DNA of 52,184 nt from JAJZMA01 sp021850405 (GTDB lineage: Bacteria; Chloroflexota; Dormibacteria; Aeolococcales; Aeolococcaceae): positions 1 through 52,184 of the forward strand of contig DAHXLU010000063.1 of the NCBI GenBank assembly GCA_027365835.1, read 5' to 3'. Below the pieces are notes generated by a model, which had not been told where the DNA came from, did not search any database, and was given only the letters and a program-made list of their open reading frames with translations. Position numbers and translations under genes: made by a program. The number at the start of each line of letters is the position of its first letter. Within the stretch, counting starts at the first letter, position 1. Of the stretch, positions 15,538 to 23,345 are shown one piece after another.

Positions 15538-18024
15538 ATGTATTCACAGATCTACGTTCCAGTTGACAATTCTGAGCACTCCAACCAGGCAGTGGAGATA
15601 TCTGTCGCCCTTGCCCAGGCATTCCAGGGTAAATGCATTGGTAGCCACGTCTATGCCGCACGGATGCACGACTACCGGTTCAAGCAGATGGAGTACACCC
15701 TGCCGGATGAGTACCAGGATGAGGCAGAGCTGCTGCGACAGCGCCGCATTCACGACAGCCTGATTACTACTGGTCTTCAGCTCATAAGCGATTCCTACAC
15801 CGACGTGATGCATTACCGCTGCCTTGAGGCCAAGGTACCCTTTGAGGCCAGAAAGATAGATGGCCGCAACTGGGAGGAGCTGGTAACCGATATCAATGAC
15901 AATCAGTACGACCTGGTGGTCATGGGCGCCATGGGGATGGGGGCGGTCAAGGAGTCCAGACTGGGCAGTGTTACGGACCGGGTTGTACGTCGGATCCGGA
16001 CTGACACCCTTGTTGTCAGAAGTGTGGGAAACGATGCCATGGCTGGAGACATCCTGGTCGCCATTGACGGCTCACCCCAGTCATTTGCCGGACTGCAGGC
16101 AGCAATCGCGATTGGGAAGGCGCTGGGCAAGAAAGTCGAAGCCGTCGCTGTATATGATCCCTATCTGCACTACGCAGTGTTCAACAGCATCGTTGATGTT
16201 CTTTCCGAAAAGGCGTCCAAGGTGTTCCGCTTCAAGGAGCAGGAAGCACTACACGAGGAGATAATCGATACAGGGCTCGCCAAGATTTATGAGTCGCACC
16301 TGAAGGTAGCCCGGGCAACAGCCGCTGATGCTGGGGTGGAACTGCCCATTACCCTTCTGGATGGCAAGGCATTTGAGCAGGTGCTCCGGCATGCCAGGGA
16401 CGTAAAGCCATGGCTGCTTGTGTGTGGACGGATCGGAGTGCATTCAGATGCCGCCATGGACATCGGCAGTAACGCTGACCAGCTGCTGCGCCTGGCGCCC
16501 TGCAATGTGCTTCTTACCTCAGGAACCTATGTGCCGCCCATCGACATGCGGGCCGATGCTGCGATCAACTGGACCCCCGAGGCAGAGGAGCGGATGGGGA
16601 AGGTGCCAGCGGCCGCCCGGGGCATAGCACGGACTGCAGTGCTCCGGTGGGCGATAGAGCGGGGCCACAGCGTGGTCTCCTCGGGTGATGTAGAGGTAGC
16701 GCTTGAGGAGCTTATGCCGTATTCAAAGGGCATGAAGCGGATTGCCATGGTGGCCGCCACCCTGGAAGAAGCTGAACTGGCGATGGCAACTGAGGCACCT
16801 GTAGCACAGGCAAGGGCCGTGTGCCGCACATGTGGCTATGCAGCCCGAGCTGCAATTCCGGTGGAATGCCCAGTCTGCGGAGGAGAGGGAGATAACTTCG
16901 AGCCTATTGATGCAGTCCTGCTTGCCACAACCGCAGCTGGGGAAGGCGATGCAAGTGAGACCGGGTTTGATGGGCGCAAGCTGGGCTGGACCATGGAGGC
17001 CAGGGAGCTTTTACACCAGATTCCGGCAGGGTATCTGCGCCGCAGGGTGAAGGCGATAATTGAGAAAGCGGCACGTACCAGGAATCTCCCTGCGATCACT
17101 CGCGAGGTTACCGAGCCGTATGTCATGCCTGAGCTTGAAGCACTGGATGGGAACGCTGGTCCGCATCGGGCACCGGTTAGCGCAAGTGATGGTGTGCGCA
17201 GCGGCGGGGGGACAGTAGAGGGAAGGCTGGCCTGGACCAGTGAGGCAGAGAGCCGGCTGGAGAGGATACCGGAAGGGTTCCTGCGCAGCCTTGCCCGTGA
17301 GGAGATCGAGCGGCTTGCGATAACAGTTGCGAGTGGGGAGGTTACTGTTCTGCACGTCGAAGCTGGCATTGCCGAGGTGAAAGCCAGGATGCAGGGCTCG
17401 ATGGGTGCTGCCGTGCCAGCGAAAATGGGAAGCACTGCCGATGCCACCCCGGGCTGTCCGGTGCATACTGGCAGCGGCACTGCAAGCAAGGAAAGAGAGA
17501 AGGATGGCGCGACTCCGCACACTGGAAGTGTGTCGGCAGGGTCTGGCAGCAGTTGTCCAGTAACCGGGCATGGAGGCGCAGAGGCTCACCATCAGGGTAA
17601 CCCTGTGAAAGAACCGGTACATCTGAATGAAGTGACTGAGGCGGTGGTGGAATCCCTGGGCAAGCGGGTGACCTTCGGGGATGCCTGGGTTGGGGAGCAG
17701 AGCCTTGAGTGGACGGCTGAAGCGCAGGAACTGCTCAATCTGGTCCCTGATTTCTGCCGCGACATGGTGCGGCGGTCAGTGGAGTGGACTGCAATAGGTA
17801 TGCAGGCAGGTACAGTCCTTCCTGAGATGGTCATGCATTCAGTTACGTCGGCAAGTCCAGAAAAAACCATGGAGTGGACCGGCGCGCTGGAGGCAGAGCT
17901 GGCGGCCATTCCCGATGAGTTCCGGGGAATGGTCGTTGCAGCCGCAGAGGAAAGGGCCCGCAGCCTGGGTCAGAGCGTGGTTACCACGCTTCCACTGGAA
18001 AATGGGGAGCCCGGCAAGGCGTGA
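15538..18024 (+). CDS. Two-domain universal stress protein fused to five PCP_red-like repeats and a rubredoxin-like site
   Basis: 828 aa from ATG 15538 (ribosome site GGGAAGGG; the frame is open to 15481). Residues 1-165 and 170-330 are two Usp domains, each with an ATP-type G-2X-G-9X-GS motif (G130/G133/G143, and G297/G300/G310). Five repeats of PCP_red type, starting W-T-x-E-A-x-x-x-L-x-x-I/V-P or close variants, begin at about 344, 484, 566, 725 and 780. Between the first two, CRTCG (429-433) and CPVCG (444-448) form a rubredoxin-like Cys4 knuckle. A low-complexity linker (620-690) carries two CPV motifs. PCP_red domains are known at the C-terminus of light-independent protochlorophyllide reductase and in some respiratory loci. 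The GTG start of the next gene overlaps its stop. Role inferred: a soluble redox or regulatory partner of the membrane complex. Confidence 0.85.
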   Translation: MYSQIYVPVDNSEHSNQAVEISVALAQAFQGKCIGSHVYAARMHDYRFKQMEYTLPDEYQDEAELLRQRRIHDSLITTGLQLISDSYTDVMHYRCLEAKVPFEARKIDGRNWEELVTDINDNQYDLVVMGAMGMGAVKESRLGSVTDRVVRRIRTDTLVVRSVGNDAMAGDILVAIDGSPQSFAGLQAAIAIGKALGKKVEAVAVYDPYLHYAVFNSIVDVLSEKASKVFRFKEQEALHEEIIDTGLAKIYESHLKVARATAADAGVELPITLLDGKAFEQVLRHARDVKPWLLVCGRIGVHSDAAMDIGSNADQLLRLAPCNVLLTSGTYVPPIDMRADAAINWTPEAEERMGKVPAAARGIARTAVLRWAIERGHSVVSSGDVEVALEELMPYSKGMKRIAMVAATLEEAELAMATEAPVAQARAVCRTCGYAARAAIPVECPVCGGEGDNFEPIDAVLLATTAAGEGDASETGFDGRKLGWTMEARELLHQIPAGYLRRRVKAIIEKAARTRNLPAITREVTEPYVMPELEALDGNAGPHRAPVSASDGVRSGGGTVEGRLAWTSEAESRLERIPEGFLRSLAREEIERLAITVASGEVTVLHVEAGIAEVKARMQGSMGAAVPAKMGSTADATPGCPVHTGSGTASKEREKDGATPHTGSVSAGSGSSCPVTGHGGAEAHHQGNPVKEPVHLNEVTEAVVESLGKRVTFGDAWVGEQSLEWTAEAQELLNLVPDFCRDMVRRSVEWTAIGMQAGTVLPEMVMHSVTSASPEKTMEWTGALEAELAAIPDEFRGMVVAAAEERARSLGQSVVTTLPLENGEPGKA

Positions 18025-19325
18025 TACACCTCCTGCAGTTCTTCCATGTGCTCTTCTTTTCAGGATCCCTGTACGTTCCGGTGCCCAATTTTCCAGTTGT
18101 GGGCAACAGCCTCCCGGTCGGCGTATTTTTCATCGCCCACGTCACCATCGCTGAGTACAGCATCGGGGCGATCATCCTGGCGGTTGCTCTGGAGACCTGG
18201 GCGGTCGTGAAGCATGATCCACGCGGCATGCGCTACGCCCGGGCACTCACCAACAGCTATTACCTGCTGTTCAGTCTTGGGGCGACATTCGCAGTCTTTG
18301 CTGTGATGCTGATGATTGGTCTGTGGGGCCCCCTGATGGGGACCCTGATAAACGAGTTTCTCCCTGTCGTGGCAGTTGCATTTGGCCTCTTTATCGTGCT
18401 GATGCCAGCACTGGTTGTCTATCGCAACAGTTTTGGGAAGATGGGCCCACGCGCCCACCTGGCACTTGGCATGCTGGTGGCCGCACTGCAGACCCTCTTC
18501 CTGGTGCTCATCGTTGCAATCGATTCATATCTGATCACACCAACGGCTACTTCATATGGGGCACTGGCTTCTCCATCCTATCTGCCGCTCCTGCTTCACA
18601 GGCTGGTGGGCAGCATCTCATGGACAGCCCTGCTGCTGGCGGCAGTTGCTGTAATACGGCTGAGGCAGGCAGGCAGTGAGGAGGAAAGGCTGTTCCAGTC
18701 CTGGGCAGCCAGACTGAACCTGCGCATTGGCGTTGTATTTCTGATGCTGATGCCAGTCATCGGCTACATCCTGCTGCTCACCCTCCAGGGTTCGGTCGTG
18801 GGCTACTTTGACAATCTTGTTGGTGGAAGCGCTGGCAATGCCATGGTGCTGCAGATGTGCATCTTCAGCATCGTGCTTATCTCTGCAAACGTGGCGATCG
18901 GCTGGGAGAAGGAGCCTGGTACCTCCAGTGGAGTAATGCTGCTCCTTGTCATCGTTGGCTGTACAGTCGGAACCCTGCCCTCTTCAGTGCTGGGACCATC
19001 TATCTTCCTGCTCAGGTATATAGGCACAGCCTTTGCAGTGGTGATAACCATGCTGAACCTTATATGGCACAGTCTGGCCGGGACTGAGGTTGAAGCTGCA
19101 GCAGCGCATCCAGCCCCTGGCGCCCAGCGTTTAATCGCCTTTGAAGGTTCTGCCGCGGCGCGCTGGGCGGTGGTCATTGCCGGGGTACTTGCCGCTGTGC
19201 TCGCCCTTTATATGGGCTATCTGAAAGAGGAGGCACGCGGCACCTACGCGGTCTATGGGGTGCTCCAGCAGAGCGCGGCTCATGGCCACTATCAACCCCC
19301 AGCCGGGATCTACCCAACGTCATGA
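18021..19325 (+). CDS. CydA-like membrane protein 1 (cytochrome bd oxidase subunit I homologue)
   Basis: 434 aa, about nine hydrophobic helices. The CydA-like haem features seen are His40 (FFIAHVTIAEYSIG, equivalent to the distal-haem His of CydA), His193 in LLHRLVGSISW, and the C-terminal motif GYLKEEARGTYAVYG (399-413), the counterpart of the CydA GWxxxExGRQPW motif. The acidic pair of helix III (Glu99/Glu107 in E. coli) is absent; that helix reads FGLFIVLMPALVV. No long Q-loop is seen. The GTG start overlaps the preceding stop, and the gene end overlaps the next start (ATGA). No CydB is encoded nearby. Probably one half of a CydA/CydA'-type pair with the gene at 21382. Confidence 0.85.
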   Translation: MIHLLQFFHVLFFSGSLYVPVPNFPVVGNSLPVGVFFIAHVTIAEYSIGAIILAVALETWAVVKHDPRGMRYARALTNSYYLLFSLGATFAVFAVMLMIGLWGPLMGTLINEFLPVVAVAFGLFIVLMPALVVYRNSFGKMGPRAHLALGMLVAALQTLFLVLIVAIDSYLITPTATSYGALASPSYLPLLLHRLVGSISWTALLLAAVAVIRLRQAGSEEERLFQSWAARLNLRIGVVFLMLMPVIGYILLLTLQGSVVGYFDNLVGGSAGNAMVLQMCIFSIVLISANVAIGWEKEPGTSSGVMLLLVIVGCTVGTLPSSVLGPSIFLLRYIGTAFAVVITMLNLIWHSLAGTEVEAAAAHPAPGAQRLIAFEGSAAARWAVVIAGVLAAVLALYMGYLKEEARGTYAVYGVLQQSAAHGHYQPPAGIYPTS

Positions 19326-19660
19326 ATACAGCAGGAACGCATTTGAGCAGCATTTTGGGTTCTGGCCATCTAATGGCAGTGGCCAGCAATGCAGTTGTTC
19401 CGGGCTACCTGCCGCTACTTATGAATGAAGCAAGCTTCCAGGCATCCTGGTTTTTCTCGCTGATCATCTTCTGTGTGAGCATGATTGCACTTGTGGGGGG
19501 CTGGCTGGTGTTTCGTCAGATACCCTCCATGTGGCGCGACGGTAACCGGACCATGGCACTTACCCTTGGTGCGTCCGCAGTCGTTGTCCTCATATCACTT
19601 GCCCTGTTGATACTTGTGGTCGTGATAGCGCTTTATCCATATGCTGCGGGGACGGTCTGA
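19322..19660 (+). CDS. Small two-helix membrane protein of the respiratory operon
   Basis: 112 aa. Two strong hydrophobic helices (about 42-65 and 80-105) are joined by a short polar loop (RQIPSMWRDGNR). The N-terminus is not a cleaved signal. ATG 19322 overlaps the preceding stop (ATGA). No known family recognised. Its placement between a CydA-like and the Rieske gene suggests a small accessory subunit of the complex, much as single-helix subunits attend bd and b6f complexes. That role is inference. Confidence 0.75.
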   Translation: MNTAGTHLSSILGSGHLMAVASNAVVPGYLPLLMNEASFQASWFFSLIIFCVSMIALVGGWLVFRQIPSMWRDGNRTMALTLGASAVVVLISLALLILVVVIALYPYAAGTV

Positions 19661-19661
19661 G

Positions 19662-20207
19662 ATGGCAGAACTTTCAAGACGGGAAATGCTGATAGGAACT
19701 GCAGTGGGCGGAGGAGCGATCACACTGATGCTGGCTGGCCCGGTTGTGGGCTTCCTGCTCAGCCCGCTCTTTACCAAACGGCGCACTGAAACAGCCGTGA
19801 TAGGTCCCATTGACAGCGTCCCAGTCAATACTCCAACTCCCTTTATAGCCAGGCTCAACGAAGGAGACGGCTGGAACATTGGCCCAATTCCCAGAGTTGT
19901 CTATGTCGTGAAATACCAGCAGGTCGTGGGTCCAGGGCAACCCCCTCCGACCCTTCTTGTCTTCAGCAATACCTGTACCCACATGCAGTGTGACGTCCAT
20001 TGGGATGGCACCTTTGTTGGGGCAGGCGACCCTGTGTTGAACGGCAGGTTCATCTGCCCCTGCCATGGCGGCCTCTACCTGATGAACGGAACTAATATCT
20101 ATGGCCCACCACCCAGTCCGCTCCCGCAGTGGGTGCACGAGGTGTTTACAGGGGAAGACGGCAAGACCTATGTCAGGATCCAGAATGACTTTACCGAGAA
20201 GATCTGA
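19662..20207 (+). CDS. Rieske iron-sulfur protein
   Basis: 181 aa. A Tat-type start (SRREML, then a hydrophobic helix about 12-34) should anchor it with the cluster domain outside the membrane. Cluster box 1 is CTHMQC (Cys105, His107, Cys110) and box 2 is CPCHGG (Cys132, Cys134, His135). Cys110 and Cys134 would form the disulfide. The Ser usual after CHG is Gly here, a change associated with lower-potential, menaquinol-type Rieske proteins, while the nearby Tyr (Tyr139) is kept. A Pro loop (GPPP) follows at about 148. ATG 19662 is 1 nt after the previous stop. It is expected to pass electrons from quinol at the cytochrome b encoded next. Confidence 0.93.
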   Translation: MAELSRREMLIGTAVGGGAITLMLAGPVVGFLLSPLFTKRRTETAVIGPIDSVPVNTPTPFIARLNEGDGWNIGPIPRVVYVVKYQQVVGPGQPPPTLLVFSNTCTHMQCDVHWDGTFVGAGDPVLNGRFICPCHGGLYLMNGTNIYGPPPSPLPQWVHEVFTGEDGKTYVRIQNDFTEKI

Positions 20208-21382
20208 TGGTTGAGGCGACAAAGGTGAAACTGCGGCCGCTTTACCAGTGGCTTGACGATCGTATGGGCATATCGGCCCTGATGAACAGTGCCCTCCATG
20301 AAGCTGTGCCTGAGCAGGGAGGATGGGCCTATACGCTGGGCAGTGCGACACTCATCCTGATAGCGCTCCAGATTGTGACCGGGATCTTCCTGACGATGAT
20401 GTATGTCCCGTCGTTCCACGAGTCCTACCAGAGTCTGCATTACCTCCAGACCAATGACCTGTTTGGTGCCTGGGTAAGGGGGATGCATCTCTGGGGGTCG
20501 TATACCCTGATGCTGGTCATTGGACTGCACATGATAAGGACCTTTATGACTGCAAGTTACAAGCGCCCCCGGGAGCTGAACTGGGTGAGCGGGGCGCTAC
20601 TGTTTTTTGTAGTGCTTGGTCTGGCGATTACCGGTGCGATGCTGCCTGGCGACCAGGCTGCCTACTGGACCATGACGGTAGTGACCAATATTCCCCATTA
20701 CATACCGTTCATAGGGGATTACATCCGCTGGCTCTGGAGGGGGGGGAAGTTCATTGGGCCCATCACATTTACGAGGACTTACGGCATCCATATCTGGCTG
20801 CTGCCACCGATGCTGCTGGGACTGATCGGGCTTCACCTCTATCTCCTCAGGCGGCACGGAGAGTTTGGAGCATGGGTGAACTACGATACAGAGGGGCCAG
20901 ATCCTGACCGGGAGATTGCTGCAAGGATTGCCAAGGTTGAGCCTCCCTATCCATCCAGGGACGTGGATCCAAAATTTGCTGCCCCTAACCGCACCGTGGA
21001 CTTTTTCCCCAACCAGGTTTTCAAGGACACGCTGGTTAGTCTTTTGCTGGTTGCTGTGGTGTTTGTAATGGCACTCCTCATGGGTGCGCCGCTGGATGGG
21101 CCGGCTAATCCTGCCACGCTAACCTATGTACCTACTCCCGAATGGTTCTATCTTCCGCTTGACCAGCTGCTGGTGCTGGGACCACAGACCTGGCTCATAG
21201 CCTTTGTTGTTTTTGTTATCCCTGGCATTACGGCAACGCTTTTTATACTGTTGCCGTTTATTGACCGCTCACCTGAGCGTAATCCGCTCCGGCGGGCCCA
21301 CATCATCGTCCCTGGCCTTTTTGTCATCTTTATGATGGTCACGCTGTCAGTTCTGGGAATAAATAGGCTGTATAACCTGTGA
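20207..21382 (+). CDS. Cytochrome b of a bc/b6f-type complex (fused b6 and subunit IV)
   Basis: 391 aa with eight hydrophobic helices. Haem b ligands are His94/His108 and His195/His210. The second pair has 14 residues between, the spacing of cytochrome b6, not 13 as in mitochondrial cytochrome b. The position matching the Cys that binds the extra haem of b6f is Thr43 (AYTLG). The C-terminal half corresponds to subunit IV and carries PEWF at the quinol-oxidation site in place of the common PEWY. Its start overlaps the Rieske stop and its end overlaps the next gene. It should oxidise menaquinol or another quinol together with the Rieske protein. Confidence 0.94.
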   Translation: MVEATKVKLRPLYQWLDDRMGISALMNSALHEAVPEQGGWAYTLGSATLILIALQIVTGIFLTMMYVPSFHESYQSLHYLQTNDLFGAWVRGMHLWGSYTLMLVIGLHMIRTFMTASYKRPRELNWVSGALLFFVVLGLAITGAMLPGDQAAYWTMTVVTNIPHYIPFIGDYIRWLWRGGKFIGPITFTRTYGIHIWLLPPMLLGLIGLHLYLLRRHGEFGAWVNYDTEGPDPDREIAARIAKVEPPYPSRDVDPKFAAPNRTVDFFPNQVFKDTLVSLLLVAVVFVMALLMGAPLDGPANPATLTYVPTPEWFYLPLDQLLVLGPQTWLIAFVVFVIPGITATLFILLPFIDRSPERNPLRRAHIIVPGLFVIFMMVTLSVLGINRLYNL

Positions 21383-22827
21383 TGAACCTGCCTGCCACAC
21401 TCGCCCTGGTGCCGATTCCCGGCAATATCTTCAGCAACTCCCTGTGGGTTGCCGTTTTTGCCCTGGTGCACGTGCAGATTGCCACTTTCATTGTGGGCGC
21501 CACCACCATTGCGATTGTCAGCGAGATCATCTTTCATGCCAACCGTGACCCCCGGCATGAGGCCCTGGCCCGGCATCTGCTCCACGCCATAACCTATGTG
21601 TTTGGTTTCGGTTCGGCCCTTGCGATTTTCTGGGTGATGCTCATCTTCATGGGACTTTGGGGCAAGTTCTTTGTGGAGCTCGACCAGATCACCTTCTGGG
21701 TGTTTGTCTTCGAGGCTGCTTTCTTTGTGGCTGAGATTGTCGCCCTCTATGCCCTGTATGGAAATTACGAAAAGCTTGGACGCTACGGGGCAGCGCGGAT
21801 TGGGATGATGATCCTCCTGAATATTGCCTTCATTGTCCAGATGGTGCTGATTGACGTGGTTGCGAGCTACATGCTTACACCTAATGGCGGCTCTACCAAC
21901 CAGCTGGCACAGGTTCTCAATCCGACGGATCTGCCGCTGGATATCCACCGGCTGGTTGGCAATATCGCCTGGGCGGGCGCGGTAATTGCGCTGGGAGGGG
22001 CGCTTAGCATGTTGCGTTCAAAGCGAAGGCTGCGCAAACTCGGGAGAACAGGCGGCACAGCTGGGCTGGCTACCCATGGCGTCGGAGCTATGTCGGCTTC
22101 AGAGTTTCCTGCAGGAAGACAGGTTAGTGCAGCGGAACTGAAGAAGCGGATGGAGTTCGCGGACTGGGCGGGCCACTGGGGGCTTTTGTGGGCCTTTGGA
22201 TTTACACTGTTGCAGCCATGGATTGGCTACTCATATGCCAAGGAGATCCAGCTCAACGCTTTCCCGGCATGGTCTGACATGATGCTTGGCAATCTGTCGG
22301 GTGTCTTTGTGATCCAGATCTGCCTGCTTGGGCTGATATTTGTCTTTGGCTCACTTTATTTTCGCTCCCGCATTGCCCGGGCGGGTGGCTCTACCCGGTG
22401 GGCTACGGTGTGGTTTGTCCTGCTGGTTCTGGCCTGGCTGCTGGCCATACAGCCGGCCTCGCTCCAGATACCAGGGACAGAGACGTATCTGACTGCGCCG
22501 TTTAGTCTTGGGCTCATGTTTCCCTTTAAGATCTATGCCCTTTTTGGCATGGTGCTGTTTGGTCTTGCTGCCATAACCACTTACCTGCACCAGATGGGGC
22601 TCCGAAAGGTGGAATGGGGGGAAGCCTCCAGAAAAGGGCAGGCACTGCTCCTTGCGTTTGGCCTCACTGTAAGTGTAATCATGGCTGTCATGGGGTATAT
22701 CCGGGAGGATTCGCGTCAGCCGTATCTGGTAGAGGGGGAGATACACATCTCTGGACAGCAGACCATTGCTTCTGCACCGCCAATACAGCCCCGGAGCGCC
22801 AGCCCGCAGAATGCGTCAGGTACGTAA
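21382..22827 (+). CDS. CydA-like membrane protein 2 (cytochrome bd oxidase subunit I homologue)
   Basis: 481 aa from ATG 21382, which overlaps the cytochrome b stop (GTG 21379 is also in frame). His30 (FALVHVQIATFIVG) and His189 (IHRLVGNIAWAG) match the CydA haem ligands. Glu111 and Glu118 in FEAAFFVAEIVAL recall the Glu99/Glu107 proton-path pair. MGYIREDSRQPYLVEG (437-452) is close to the canonical GWxxxExGRQPW. A basic cytoplasmic loop (212-260) lies mid-chain. It keeps more catalytic-type residues than CydA-like 1, so it is the better candidate for the oxygen-reducing subunit. There is no CydB and no CxxCH haem c motif in the operon. Confidence 0.88.
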   Translation: MNLPATLALVPIPGNIFSNSLWVAVFALVHVQIATFIVGATTIAIVSEIIFHANRDPRHEALARHLLHAITYVFGFGSALAIFWVMLIFMGLWGKFFVELDQITFWVFVFEAAFFVAEIVALYALYGNYEKLGRYGAARIGMMILLNIAFIVQMVLIDVVASYMLTPNGGSTNQLAQVLNPTDLPLDIHRLVGNIAWAGAVIALGGALSMLRSKRRLRKLGRTGGTAGLATHGVGAMSASEFPAGRQVSAAELKKRMEFADWAGHWGLLWAFGFTLLQPWIGYSYAKEIQLNAFPAWSDMMLGNLSGVFVIQICLLGLIFVFGSLYFRSRIARAGGSTRWATVWFVLLVLAWLLAIQPASLQIPGTETYLTAPFSLGLMFPFKIYALFGMVLFGLAAITTYLHQMGLRKVEWGEASRKGQALLLAFGLTVSVIMAVMGYIREDSRQPYLVEGEIHISGQQTIASAPPIQPRSASPQNASGT

Positions 22828-22871
22828 GCTGAGCTGGTTCGCCGCCAAATATCTGGGAGAAAGGACTGCAC

Positions 22872-23345
22872 ATGGATAAGAGGGCTACAGCAGCAAGCAG
22901 CACACCAGGCCAGGTGTCGCTGACCCTGCACCTGTACCGGCCAGCAGGGCAGGAGTTGCATGAGGCATTGACCCCCCCATGGCCCGAATGGATGACATCC
23001 ATCTACCGGGACCAGCAGCTGGGCTCATCCCTGATCAGCGTCACAGAGGGGAGAACCTCAATCAGTGCGGCGGTATTTGCCCTGTCATTCCACCTGCATC
23101 ATCATCTTGGTGCGGTATCACTGGTGACGGGCACCCTTGAAGAAGCAGGATGGCATGTGGCAGTTGTGGGTGATGGCATAGTCTGCACCAGGTTTGGGAG
23201 GACTGTGAGCCAGGTCAGGACTGAACTGGCCAGCCTTGGGCTGCTCGCTCCTCTGGTAAAGATTGCACAGCTTGGGGAAGATGGGTTTCCATTATTGTCG
23301 TATTCTGGTCATGGCCATGATAGTGCCACCAGTGTTAAAGGCTAG
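22872..23345 (+). CDS. Hypothetical protein at the start of the ABC operon
   Basis: 157 aa; AAAGGA precedes ATG 22872 at good distance. No signal peptide or membrane helix. A His-rich stretch (FHLHHHLG, about 73-80) is the only notable feature. No family recognised. Its end overlaps the beginning of the ABC ATPase frame. It may be the first gene of the five-gene unit reaching to 26421. Confidence 0.6.
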   Translation: MDKRATAASSTPGQVSLTLHLYRPAGQELHEALTPPWPEWMTSIYRDQQLGSSLISVTEGRTSISAAVFALSFHLHHHLGAVSLVTGTLEEAGWHVAVVGDGIVCTRFGRTVSQVRTELASLGLLAPLVKIAQLGEDGFPLLSYSGHGHDSATSVKG

